Assembly: GCA_030157755.1 (NCBI GenBank)
Contig: JAOAUD010000005.1
Span: forward strand, 1 to 34,304
DNA: 34,304 nt
Direction of reading: 5' to 3'
DNA from: Candidatus Nanopelagicales bacterium
Lineage (GTDB): Bacteria > Actinomycetota > Actinomycetes > S36-B12 > UBA10799
Both the position numbers and the translations under genes were made by a program. Below the pieces are notes generated by a model that saw only the letters and a program-made list of their open reading frames with translations, searched no databases and was not told the DNA's origin. Below, piece after piece: positions 19,846 through 29,302 of this stretch; the first letter of the stretch is position 1, and the number at the start of each line of letters is the position of its first letter.

Positions 19846-20475
19846 CTAGATTCCGCACTCCTTTGAGAAGGCGTCGTACTTGCGCGTCATCGTTGGTTTG
19901 AGGAACAGCCTGACGGGTCCGGGAATCATGCCCCACACCTGCGACGAGACCGCTGGTTGTGCCCCATCGCAGATCCAAGGAAGCACAAAGTTCGCGTGTT
20001 CACCTTCACGGTTGAACTTCATGAACTCCTTCATGTCCTCCTGCGTGATGTACCGCTGGACAACCTGGATCCCCTGGGTCTCCTCATGTTCACAGTGTTG
20101 ACTCAATACCGTGAAGAGAGCCTCCAGTTGATCATTGAGGACTACCTTGTCCGTGGCATCGGACAAGGTCTTGAAACCTGTATCTACCGTCGTGAGGATC
20201 TCCAGCAATTCACCGTGTTCAGCCTCCATCTGATCGAGGATCGCCACTTCACTCGGATCGGCCTTTGGCTTAACCCGCTCAAACAGGTAAGTGTCTTCGC
20301 CCTCGTGGTGATGGTGAAGGGTCTCGGAGAAGAAGTCGTATCGCCTCACCAGATTCGCCCGGGCGGAACTGCTTGCCAGATCTGCCTTGGCTAAGCCTGA
20401 CTGGATTCTGCGAATTTCACGCTTGAAGGCTGCGTGCATGTTCGTGTTCATGCTGGTGTCGTTCATCGCCGACAT
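19846..20475 (-). CDS. hemerythrin domain-containing protein
   Basis: HHHHEGEDTYLFERV...MEAEHGELLEIL...HCEHEETQ hemerythrin-like metal ligands; ATG at 20475 preceded by GAGGGAG. Confidence 0.88.
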   Translation of the reverse strand: MSAMNDTSMNTNMHAAFKREIRRIQSGLAKADLASSSARANLVRRYDFFSETLHHHHEGEDTYLFERVKPKADPSEVAILDQMEAEHGELLEILTTVDTGFKTLSDATDKVVLNDQLEALFTVLSQHCEHEETQGIQVVQRYITQEDMKEFMKFNREGEHANFVLPWICDGAQPAVSSQVWGMIPGPVRLFLKPTMTRKYDAFSKECGI

Positions 20476-20641
20476 TGGAACTCCCTCGCTGTACCGATTG
20501 TTGAGTGACTCTAGTCGGCGGATCGAATGAGCCGACACAAGCGTGTCCAACCTCGGCCGGAGCCAATGCGCTCAGGCCCATGGCGGTTAAGCCAAACGAG
20601 CGAGCATCATGATCGAAGGTTGCGGCCGAGAACGCACACTG

Positions 20642-21328
20642 ATGCGTATGCGCGCATCCACCCTTCTCAAAGCAAGTGCCGCCGTCGCAGGTGGGCTGCT
20701 ACTGAGCGCAGTCGCTGCTAGTCCAACGTGGGCGGCTGCGCCGAGCCAGATGTCCAACCAATTCAGCCAGTACGACATGGCCGACATCGAATACTTCAAC
20801 GAAGTCAATTTCATGGGCGACGTTTCGCTGACAGTCCAGCAACCGACCGCAACAACATACGGGGTACTACTCGTCTGTCCCCCAACTGAATCGCCTTCCT
20901 TTCCCCCGCCGACGCTAGATATCAGCCTGGCGACCTCCGGGGGCCAAGCGACCACTAGTTGCCCGAATCCAAAACCGTTGGAAATAAGTCGCGATTCTGC
21001 TGACTGCATGCCCACCGGCGCATGCGCTCTGCTCTTCAAGGCATCGAACAAGATGACTGGGTTGACGTACAGCACAACGATGACTGACTTCCTTTTGAAT
21101 CGGCCAATGACCTTGATCCCTCACCTAAATCCAGCGACGTTGCCGATCAACGGCCATAGCACGCTGCTACCGCCGACGGACACCACTTCAAGCGGCTTAG
21201 GGACGTTGCAGTTGTGCGAAGCCTCGAAGGCATGCGACAGCGGTGACACGCCAGCCTCGGGCTACTCGTGGAACAGTTCGGTGTACTTCCAAACCATGAT
21301 CAGAGACAAGATCCCTAACCAGAGCTAG
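20642..21328 (+). CDS. secreted hypothetical protein
   Basis: Signal peptide MRMRASTLLKASAAVAGGLLLSAVAASPTWAA; 4 Cys in the mature part; no family recognised. Confidence 0.65.
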   Translation: MRMRASTLLKASAAVAGGLLLSAVAASPTWAAAPSQMSNQFSQYDMADIEYFNEVNFMGDVSLTVQQPTATTYGVLLVCPPTESPSFPPPTLDISLATSGGQATTSCPNPKPLEISRDSADCMPTGACALLFKASNKMTGLTYSTTMTDFLLNRPMTLIPHLNPATLPINGHSTLLPPTDTTSSGLGTLQLCEASKACDSGDTPASGYSWNSSVYFQTMIRDKIPNQS

Positions 21329-21425
21329 CTGGGTCCGGACACATCGTGCTGTGCGCGTTCAAGCGCATGGTCCGACAGTTGAATCCGCTGCCACCGAAGC
21401 GAACGGAAACCGAACGACCGACTGA

Positions 21426-22889
21426 GTGGATAGGGTCACGCTGACATCCCACGCCAATGAAAGCGACCCTGCAGTGAACGCCGATCACAAGCGCCTCGTC
21501 TTCGCGTTGTGCGTGATCGTTGGCATCTCGTTCGTCGTGGGCGCGAGTCTGAACTTCATGCTCACCCCAATGCTTGACGATCTCGGCCTGACCGAGGCTC
21601 AAGCAGGCACCGCCCTGGCCATTCCCAGCATCGCCTCACTACTGATCGTTTTCGTCGTGGGTCGACTCGGAGATCGAATCGGTCATCGCCGAGTACTTGT
21701 GGCTGCCAGCGTTCCGTTCATCGCGGGTTCAGTCCTCGTGGCGTGTGCGCCCGGGATGGCAATCGTCAGCCTCGGCTTGTTGCTCACCGGAGCCGCTGCG
21801 ACGGCAATGCAGATCGTTGCACTCGGACTACTTCAGAAGTCCATCCCGGAAGGCCGCGCGCGCGTGTCCGCCTTCACCAGCTACGGGATGATGTTTCCGG
21901 CCGTGTATCTGGCCGTCCCGGTATTGACCGGTTGCTTAGTGGGGGTCGCCCCATGGCGGATTGTCCCCGCCTTGTGGGCAATCATCGGGCTCGCTTTGCC
22001 CGTCGTAACGCTGCGCCTGATCGATCGTCCCGGGGAGGCGTCGCGGGTCGGCGAGTTGTGGACACCGATCCTCGCCGGCGTCGCGCTCGCGGGTGCGGTG
22101 CAGGCGATCAACAGCGGAAATGACAACAGCTGGACGTCCCCGCAGACCCTGGCGTGGACTCTCGTCGCACTCATATCGATCGGCGCCTGTGCACTGTTGG
22201 TGAAGTCGTCACGAAGAACGTCCCTCTCGCTGACTCCCCTACGCAGTCCGATGATGCTGCTACTGCTCGCCGGGGTTGCACTCGTCGCGATGGCGAACAC
22301 CCTCACCTACGTGATGATCGGCCTTGAGTACCTCTACGGCATGAGCGTGCTCGGCGCTGCGCTGTACCTCGTCCCGGCCCAGGCCGCAGCGGTCGTCGGC
22401 TCGAAGGTCGTGGCGAGCTGGCTCATGAGGCGCTCGGGAACTGCCCGCGCGGGACAGGTGATGTTGGCGGGATTCACGTTGTCGCTGCTCACGCTGGTCG
22501 TAATGAGCGAGTCAGCGCCGGTGGCACTTCTGGTCGTAAGCTCGTCGCTCTTCAGCCTCTTCGGGTTTGGGTCGATCACGATCGTCAACGCCGCCGTGAT
22601 GGCCGGGTCGCAGACAGGCCAGTCGGGCATGGTCTCGGCCTATCGCGGCGCAGCGAGTTCGCTGGGAACGTCGCTGGGAGTGGTGATCCTTGGTGCTGCG
22701 ATCAGCACCGTCGTGCTCGACTTCTCAACTGCGGCTGACGGTCAGACTCCAGATCCGGCAGCACTCGCCGATGGGCTTCAGACGAACGGAGTTGTGGGTG
22801 CAATCATTGCCGCAATCGCTTGGATCGCGTTCACCCTTGCTGCCAGGCGCCGAACCTCTGGCCGGACCCCCACTGGCACGAACGCCTAG
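21426..22889 (+). CDS. MFS transporter
   Basis: Multi-helix protein with 'GRLGDRIGHRRVLVAAS' MFS motif A-like loop; 14-TM drug/H+ antiporter-like length. Confidence 0.9.
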   Translation: MDRVTLTSHANESDPAVNADHKRLVFALCVIVGISFVVGASLNFMLTPMLDDLGLTEAQAGTALAIPSIASLLIVFVVGRLGDRIGHRRVLVAASVPFIAGSVLVACAPGMAIVSLGLLLTGAAATAMQIVALGLLQKSIPEGRARVSAFTSYGMMFPAVYLAVPVLTGCLVGVAPWRIVPALWAIIGLALPVVTLRLIDRPGEASRVGELWTPILAGVALAGAVQAINSGNDNSWTSPQTLAWTLVALISIGACALLVKSSRRTSLSLTPLRSPMMLLLLAGVALVAMANTLTYVMIGLEYLYGMSVLGAALYLVPAQAAAVVGSKVVASWLMRRSGTARAGQVMLAGFTLSLLTLVVMSESAPVALLVVSSSLFSLFGFGSITIVNAAVMAGSQTGQSGMVSAYRGAASSLGTSLGVVILGAAISTVVLDFSTAADGQTPDPAALADGLQTNGVVGAIIAAIAWIAFTLAARRRTSGRTPTGTNA

Positions 22890-22913
22890 CTCAGGATTGT
22901 GCTGGAGCCAGCC

Positions 22914-25076
22914 CTAATCCGCGGTCTGGCGCGCTGCCAAGTCCCGGAACGGACCTTCGATCTCAACAAGCTCGTCGAACGTTCCCTGCTGAACGACGCC
23001 GCCGTCGACCAAGACGATGATTTGGTCGGCATGTTGAATTGTCGAGAGCCGATGCGCCACCACGATGCAGGTTGCCTGCAGCGCGCCTAGCGATGCGGCA
23101 ACAGTTGCCTGCGCGGTGTTGTCGAGAGCAGACGTCGCTTCATCCAGCACCACAATTCGCGGTCGCCGAGCCAATGCTCGGGCAAGCATGATGCGCTGAC
23201 GTTGCCCGCCAGAAAACGTCCCAGCCCCGTCGCTGACGACGGTTTGCATGCCCATCGGCATGGCGCGGATGTCGTCGGCGAGACCAGCTGCCTCGGCCGC
23301 GCGCCACGCGTCCTCCTCGGTGATTTCCGCGTGACCACCGGCGATGTTCTCCAGCAGAGAGCCAGTCGCAAGTGCAGCATCCTGCGGCACAACACCGATC
23401 TGTTGGCGGACGGCAACCTTGTCGAGTTGCGCCAGTGCTCGACCGTCCAGCAGCACCTGACCGCTGTCGGGGGCTTCAAGGCCAAGCAGCAGCCGCACGA
23501 TGGTGGACTTACCTGACCCGCTTGGTCCGACGATGGCCGTCATCGTTCCGGGTTCCACGGTGAAGCTGACATCGGTGAGAATCGGTGCGTCTTCGTCATA
23601 GGAGAAGCTCAGGTTCTCGACACCCACGGCACCAATGAGCTCACCTGGATCCTCCGCCGCACCGCCAGAATCCTCCGGCTCCGCCCGCAGCACTGGACCC
23701 ACAGCGATGACGGCAGGCACAAGCGCGATCAAGGTCGCTGCGATCGGCAAGATCACCGTGACGGCTCCGGCAGCTTGCGCTGCCGCTGCCGACACCGTTG
23801 TGAAAGTTCCGAGGCCGATCGGCGGCTGCGTCTTCGCCGCAACGAGAACGACCACCAACGACACAACCGCCGCAGGAATCGCCGTAACGAGCGACAACCG
23901 AATGTTGACGCCAGCGGATTCGCGCGCCGCCCGCTGTTGGCGCGCATAACCTGCCAACCAGCGTGCGTACATCCTGTTCTCCGCGCCGGCAACGCGGATC
24001 TTCGCGATCGCCCCCAACATGGAGAAAAGAGTTCCGGAGAGCTCGAGAGACTCAGCGGTGTATTCACGAGAGGCGCGGTACTGACTGCGCAACAAGAAGC
24101 CACCGACGATCACGAATAACGCCGAAACCACAAGGACGGGAACCGCGACGATCGGCAGACGCCAGAACAACACCAGCATGCTGGAGATGAAGAGCGTCGC
24201 AGCTCCAATCGCTGCAGGCAGCGCTGTGGCGAGGACATCGCGCAGTGCGCTAATTCCGGCAACTCGCTGGGCAAGTTCACCAGGCTCGTACTTGCGGTGA
24301 AACTTGATCGGTAGGCGAAAGAGTCGGTCGTAGAGCGCGGAACTCAATCTCAGGTCGCTTCGAGCCGCCATGCGCTGCGCGACGAGTCCTTGAACAACGG
24401 CTATGACCGAACCGATCATGGCGACAACGACCAAGATGATCGCGACGCTGACAATCCGACCGACTTCATCGGTGGGTACGTAGAGCGACACGATCTGACC
24501 ACTCATGATCGGCGTCAGCGTGCCGAGCACAGCGGCGATCACCGTGCAGCCAAGGATCAGCCAGACGTCGCGATTACCACCGCTGCTCCAACCGATTCGG
24601 GTGATGTCGCGTGGTCCACATGCCCGATCTGGCAGCACTGGGGTCACGCTGTACGCGTGCCGGTCGATCTCTTCTGCGCCTTGACGGTCTAGCCGAGTCG
24701 CAACACCGTCCTGTGTCAGCACAACGCGCTTGCCTCGGCGCGGAACGATTCCGACCCATGAGCCGTCTTGGCGGGCAACAAGAGCGTCGACGTCGCTGCG
24801 CCACCAGCCGGGTCCATCGGCTAAGTCGACAGGGCGGACCGTCAGACCCAACGCCCTGGCAGCCTTCACCACGTCGTCGGGCCATCGTCGCCTAGCCGAC
24901 GCGATCCGTTCAGGTGCGACGTCAACCTTCAGTTCGTCGGCGCATGCGAGCAGCGCATCCAGGATCTCGTTTCCGGTTGGATCCCGCGGCGGCTTCACCC
25001 CTTTGTTGATGCCTTCGCGCAAGGAACGCTCGGCCGCCCTCAGCTGAAGATCGGAGCTTTGTGCGGGAGCACTCAT
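22914..25076 (-). CDS. NHLM-type bacteriocin system ABC transporter, ATP-binding/permease protein (second subunit, no intact C39 triad visible)
   Basis: Walker A GPSGSGKST, signature FSGGQRQR, 'IVVLDEATSALDN'; long atypical N-terminus before the TMD; ATGA overlap with the upstream C39-ABC gene. Confidence 0.88.
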   Translation of the reverse strand: MSAPAQSSDLQLRAAERSLREGINKGVKPPRDPTGNEILDALLACADELKVDVAPERIASARRRWPDDVVKAARALGLTVRPVDLADGPGWWRSDVDALVARQDGSWVGIVPRRGKRVVLTQDGVATRLDRQGAEEIDRHAYSVTPVLPDRACGPRDITRIGWSSGGNRDVWLILGCTVIAAVLGTLTPIMSGQIVSLYVPTDEVGRIVSVAIILVVVAMIGSVIAVVQGLVAQRMAARSDLRLSSALYDRLFRLPIKFHRKYEPGELAQRVAGISALRDVLATALPAAIGAATLFISSMLVLFWRLPIVAVPVLVVSALFVIVGGFLLRSQYRASREYTAESLELSGTLFSMLGAIAKIRVAGAENRMYARWLAGYARQQRAARESAGVNIRLSLVTAIPAAVVSLVVVLVAAKTQPPIGLGTFTTVSAAAAQAAGAVTVILPIAATLIALVPAVIAVGPVLRAEPEDSGGAAEDPGELIGAVGVENLSFSYDEDAPILTDVSFTVEPGTMTAIVGPSGSGKSTIVRLLLGLEAPDSGQVLLDGRALAQLDKVAVRQQIGVVPQDAALATGSLLENIAGGHAEITEEDAWRAAEAAGLADDIRAMPMGMQTVVSDGAGTFSGGQRQRIMLARALARRPRIVVLDEATSALDNTAQATVAASLGALQATCIVVAHRLSTIQHADQIIVLVDGGVVQQGTFDELVEIEGPFRDLAARQTAD

Positions 25077-27286
25077 TGCGCACCGACCAATCGCGCGTAT
25101 TCACCAGCGAGGGCCATTAGTTCAGCGTGCGTGCCACGCTCAACAACCTCACCGTGCGTCATCACGATGATCTCGTCGCAATCGCGCACTGTCGACAGCC
25201 TGTGCGCGACGACCAAGACACCCGCGCCGGAATTAATGACTGCGTCCATCACCTTCTGCTCGACGAGTGGATCGAGTGCACTGGTGGCTTCGTCGAGAAC
25301 GAGGATTCCTGGGTTCAGCACCATCACTCGCGCGATCTCAATTCGCTGACGCTGACCCCCAGACAGATTTCGCCCGCCGTCGGCCACGATCGCGTCGTAT
25401 CCGCCGGGGCGTCGTTCGATCTCATCGTGAACGCCCGCTGCCTCTGCCGCTGCGCGAACATCGGCGTCAGCAATGCTGTCATCGAACAACGTGATGTTGT
25501 CGCGGATGCTTCCGGCGAACAGCACGATGTCCTGATCGACGTAGCCGATCCGCCCCGCGAGAAACCCTGGCGGGGCATCACGCAAGACCACACCGTTGGC
25601 GACGACTTCACCTTCGGTCGGCGGCAGAAGTCCGACCGCGATCCGCGCGGCCGTCGACTTGCCACTGCCCGAAGCGCCGACGAGTGCGACTCGGCGTCCT
25701 GGTTCAACGACCAAGGACAAATCCGAGACCGCTCGCGGTGAGCCTGGGGCGTAAGAAAACGACACATCGCGCAGCTCTAGGCGACCGCCACCCGCTGGGG
25801 TCGCCACGGGTTCGATCATCGCACCAATTTCGGGGGCCGCTGGATCCACGGGGTGATCGAGGAGGTCATCAAGGCGCGCAAGCCACGCGCCGACTTGTTG
25901 CAGCGTGCTGCCCATCGAGACCCAGGTGCCCAACGGTGAAAGGAAGATTGGCAACAGCGCGACGACCGCAACGAACTGACCGACGAGTAGGTCCCCCTTG
26001 GTCACCATGACACCACCGATGCCGATGATCACAGCACCCGCTGCGGCGGTGACGAACCCGGGAATTGAACCAAGGATGCTGCCGGATTTCAGAAGGGTCT
26101 GCTCAGCATCGTTGCGGCGCGCGATATGACCCAAGATGTTGCGCACTGCGGTCTCGTCGCCACCGGTGGCCTTAAGCGTGTCGATCGTGCGCAGGTCGTA
26201 GGAGATCGCGCCGGACAACGTCGCTTGCTCTCGACCGAGGCTGATTGCCTGGTCGCCGCGAACTCTGTTCGACGCCTTGAGGACGATCGCAACAATCGCC
26301 GCGGCGACGATCGCCACGACCGCAAGTGGCCATGCGTACAGCAGCAACGCCACCGCAACTGCTGCCGATGTGACGAGTCCCAGCACTGCCGGGATCAGCT
26401 GTCCGGCGGCAACGTGTGAGACGCTGTCCACCAATTGCAGGCGAGCCGCGATCTCTCCCGAATACCTCTGCGCATAGAACGACACCGGGAGCCGTAACGC
26501 GTGCGATACAAGCATCGTCGCCTGCCGCGCCGACAACACTTGGGTCACCTGCCGAGCCACGATTCCCTGGAGGAACGACAACCACAGCATCAGGAACATC
26601 GCTACGAACAATGTGATGACCGAAAGTACGGCCCACTGACTCAACCCGTCGACGAGGAATTGGTCTACAAAGGCTTGCAGCGCCATGGGCGACAGCAAGG
26701 TGGGCACAGCGATTGCCAGTCCCGCAACGACGAGATATGCCAAACCCTTGCCGCTACCGGCGAAGCGCCACCCCAAACCTGAACGCAGTGATGGCGGTCG
26801 ACCGCCAGTTTCGAAGTCAGGCCCTGGGGTGACTCGCAAGATCAATCCAGTAAACGATCTGTCTGCCTCTTCCCACGGAACGAGCCACCGCCCCCGCGCC
26901 GGGTCATTAACCTGCACACCCTTGCTGCTCGTGCCTTCGATCACGAGGAAATGATCGAAGTCCCAGTGAGCGATGAGCGGAAACTGCTCATCGGGAAGAT
27001 GGTGCAGATCAATGCTGAATCCGCCAGCCTGCATGCCGTACCGCCGAGCAGCGACGACGACGGACTTTGCAGTCGCACCGTTTCGTGAAACCCCGCACTC
27101 AACTCGCAATTCCTCAAGGGGAACCCACCGCCCCTGCGACGCGAGAATCATGGCCAGCGATGCAGCACCACATTCGGTTGCTTCCATCTGCAGGATGGTC
27201 GGAACGCGCACCTGCTTGCGTCGCAGGCCGTGAGTGAACTCAAGGTCAGGCGGTTCGCGAGTGGCGGTATCGGAGACCTCGGTCAT
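25073..27286 (-). CDS. NHLM-type bacteriocin ABC transporter with N-terminal C39 peptidase (PCAT)
   Basis: C39 motifs 'VPTILQMEATECGAASLAMILASQGR', 'HWDFDHFLVIEG', 'VNDPARG'; Walker A GASGSGKST; LSGGQRQRIEIAR. ATG at 27286 overlaps HlyD stop (TGATG). Confidence 0.92.
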   Translation of the reverse strand: MTEVSDTATREPPDLEFTHGLRRKQVRVPTILQMEATECGAASLAMILASQGRWVPLEELRVECGVSRNGATAKSVVVAARRYGMQAGGFSIDLHHLPDEQFPLIAHWDFDHFLVIEGTSSKGVQVNDPARGRWLVPWEEADRSFTGLILRVTPGPDFETGGRPPSLRSGLGWRFAGSGKGLAYLVVAGLAIAVPTLLSPMALQAFVDQFLVDGLSQWAVLSVITLFVAMFLMLWLSFLQGIVARQVTQVLSARQATMLVSHALRLPVSFYAQRYSGEIAARLQLVDSVSHVAAGQLIPAVLGLVTSAAVAVALLLYAWPLAVVAIVAAAIVAIVLKASNRVRGDQAISLGREQATLSGAISYDLRTIDTLKATGGDETAVRNILGHIARRNDAEQTLLKSGSILGSIPGFVTAAAGAVIIGIGGVMVTKGDLLVGQFVAVVALLPIFLSPLGTWVSMGSTLQQVGAWLARLDDLLDHPVDPAAPEIGAMIEPVATPAGGGRLELRDVSFSYAPGSPRAVSDLSLVVEPGRRVALVGASGSGKSTAARIAVGLLPPTEGEVVANGVVLRDAPPGFLAGRIGYVDQDIVLFAGSIRDNITLFDDSIADADVRAAAEAAGVHDEIERRPGGYDAIVADGGRNLSGGQRQRIEIARVMVLNPGILVLDEATSALDPLVEQKVMDAVINSGAGVLVVAHRLSTVRDCDEIIVMTHGEVVERGTHAELMALAGEYARLVGAQ

Positions 27287-28086
27287 CAGCCGCCACCGAC
27301 GAGTGCTTGCCACGGCGTCTGCTCATCGATCTGGATCTGCGTATCGACGATCTCACCGCTGGCAGGAGGTTTGGCAGGGCCCGGGCCGCCGGTCCACACC
27401 AGCTTCGTCGGATCACCGGAGACAGTGTCGAGCGTGATCGTGATTTCGTGGACGATTCCGCTTTCCATGATCTGGGCGGTCAATGCCGGATCAGTCACCA
27501 TTGATTCGACCCGATCTGTCGAGACGGGTAGTCGAGTTACCTCCGAGACCTTGCCCGTGAGTTGCCCCTCGCTCGACGGATCGGAACTGACAGGCGTGAT
27601 GAAGACGGGATCGCCAATGGTGATGCCCGGAACTGTTGACGTAGGTGCGAAAACAATGCCGATCATTGGCGCGGAATCGTGAGCAAGCGTGACGAGAGTT
27701 TCGCCGGGTTGAACCGGCGCATTTGAACTCGTTCCTAGTGCGACCACTGTGCCGGAGATCGGTGAGGGCACTGACACGAGCTTGCCGTCGGGTGTCCTGA
27801 TCTTCGCGACCGGATCTCCCGGCTTGACCACCCGATCCAACTCCTCCGGTCCGGACTCCACCACGCCATTCACTGTCGCAACGACGTCGACGTTTTCCGG
27901 TGGGTTCACGATGACTCCGGAGGCCGGAACCCGCACCGCCACTTGACCGCCAAAGAGCCAGAACGCGCCGCCAAGGATGATCAACAACGCGAGGATTAAG
28001 CCAACGAGAGCTGGCACTGACACCAAACGCAGCGGGCGGTCGAGATCCTCGTCGGATCTTTTGGTCATCGCGCGAGCTCGAAACAC
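27286..28086 (-). CDS. HlyD-like NHLM-type bacteriocin system secretion protein
   Basis: Single N-terminal TM (LVGLILALLIILGGAFWLF), biotinyl/lipoyl-like hairpin 'PISGTVVALGTSSNAPVQPGETLVTL'; operon with C39-ABC. Start may be ATG 28068. Confidence 0.85.
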   Translation of the reverse strand: MFRARAMTKRSDEDLDRPLRLVSVPALVGLILALLIILGGAFWLFGGQVAVRVPASGVIVNPPENVDVVATVNGVVESGPEELDRVVKPGDPVAKIRTPDGKLVSVPSPISGTVVALGTSSNAPVQPGETLVTLAHDSAPMIGIVFAPTSTVPGITIGDPVFITPVSSDPSSEGQLTGKVSEVTRLPVSTDRVESMVTDPALTAQIMESGIVHEITITLDTVSGDPTKLVWTGGPGPAKPPASGEIVDTQIQIDEQTPWQALVGGG

Positions 28087-28149
28087 GGCGTCACTCTAGC
28101 GACGAACGAACCGCTGATGCGGCTTCAGAGATGACCCTGACGGTGCCTC

Positions 28150-28938
28150 CTACGGACCTTGGATTGGGGCCCGCGGATCGCCCATTTCCGCGGCGTCCGC
28201 GTCGCAAATCTGCTGCAACTGCGCGTCGGTGCACTCTTGCAAAAACGTCAGCCGGTCGACGTTCGCGCGATAGCTCGCGTGTGTGTAGCGGACGGCGCTG
28301 CGCTCGTGCCAGAGGTGGTAGCAGGCACGTTGCGCGTTGATGCCCAATCTCCCGCCGAGGCGTGCGAACTTGACGGAAAGTGCGTCGTCCTCTCCACCCC
28401 AACCTGAGAAGCGTTCGTCGTAACCACCTGCACGAGCGAACAGCTCGCGAGTCACGAAGAACAACCCGCCGCAAAATGGCAGGTACTCACCCTGCCCACG
28501 CTTGTTGCCTTCAAGATCAGTGGTCGGTTCCGGCAACGCGCCACCTTCGCGGAAGGCAGCCGTCTCCTGCTCGGATAGATCGACGATGCGATCAAAGGGT
28601 TTGACCGCGTCGAAATCACCCGCGGCCACCGCGTTGATTGCGGCCGTCATCTCAGGTAGCGACATGATCAAGTCAGCGTCTCCCATGCCGACAACTGGTG
28701 CATCGGTGAGTCGGAAACCCACGTTCATCGCCCATGACTTGTTGAACGGACCATCGTGCGCGATGAAGTGGTACTCCACTCCGGCTGGAGCGTCGAAGGC
28801 CGGTGAGATGTCTTGTTCGACGACAACAACCGCGACGTCAGGTAGCGCGCTGACGTGGCGGAGCACCGCCGCGAGGTTCGCTGCCCGCGCATCATCGGCG
28901 CCGCGCCGATAAGTAATGACGTACGCAGTGTGAGTCAC
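28150..28938 (-). CDS. GT-A glycosyltransferase (galactosyltransferase/GT2-like)
   Basis: 'AYVITYRRG', 'NKSWAMNVGFRLTDAPVVGMGDADLIM' (DAD), 'YLPFCGGLFFVTRELFARAGGYDERFSGWGGEDDALSVKFARLG'; GTG start with AAGGAGG RBS. Confidence 0.88.
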   Translation of the reverse strand: MTHTAYVITYRRGADDARAANLAAVLRHVSALPDVAVVVVEQDISPAFDAPAGVEYHFIAHDGPFNKSWAMNVGFRLTDAPVVGMGDADLIMSLPEMTAAINAVAAGDFDAVKPFDRIVDLSEQETAAFREGGALPEPTTDLEGNKRGQGEYLPFCGGLFFVTRELFARAGGYDERFSGWGGEDDALSVKFARLGGRLGINAQRACYHLWHERSAVRYTHASYRANVDRLTFLQECTDAQLQQICDADAAEMGDPRAPIQGP

Positions 28939-29113
28939 CGAGACAACCTCCTTCTTCGATGCGCCAACCTAGCGCGGCGGCGATACTCCCAACAGTGCAA
29001 TCAGTACGGATGGGCGGAAACACTGTGCTCCACCCGGGTGTTCTAGCGCTGGCAACAGATCGCGGCGCGAACTAACCTCGTGAGCAACCACAGCGTGACC
29101 TAGGGAGACCAAT

Positions 29114-29302
29114 ATGGGTGGCAAGGATCAGAACCCGAACCCCGCGATCGACGGTATTCAAGCGATCGATGATGACGCCCTTGAGGCTGCGACCGGCGGC
29201 ATCCAGCTGTGCAGTAGTCCGACTTCTTGCAGCACACACCCGGGCACGGGCTCGGGCTCGAGCGGGGGCTACACCGTGAACCAGACGCTGTACTTCCAGT
29301 GA
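29114..29302 (+). CDS. putative RiPP/bacteriocin precursor peptide with double-glycine leader
   Basis: 62 aa: acidic leader MGGKDQNPNPAIDGIQAIDDDALEAATGG ending in GG, then core IQLCSSPTSCSTHPGTGSGSSGGYTVNQTLYFQ (33 aa); GGGAG RBS; next to C39 exporter and glycosyltransferases. Confidence 0.8.
   Translation: MGGKDQNPNPAIDGIQAIDDDALEAATGGIQLCSSPTSCSTHPGTGSGSSGGYTVNQTLYFQ

Noticed and set aside
21426-22889. MFS transporter considered as part of the RiPP export system
   Set aside because: Convergent with the ABC operon and no specific link; the dedicated C39/HlyD/ABC cassette already explains export.
28959-29075. Short ATG frame (MRQPSAAAILPTVQSVRMGGNTVLHPGVLALATDRGAN) upstream of the precursor
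   Set aside because: No Shine-Dalgarno, no leader-like features; probably intergenic.
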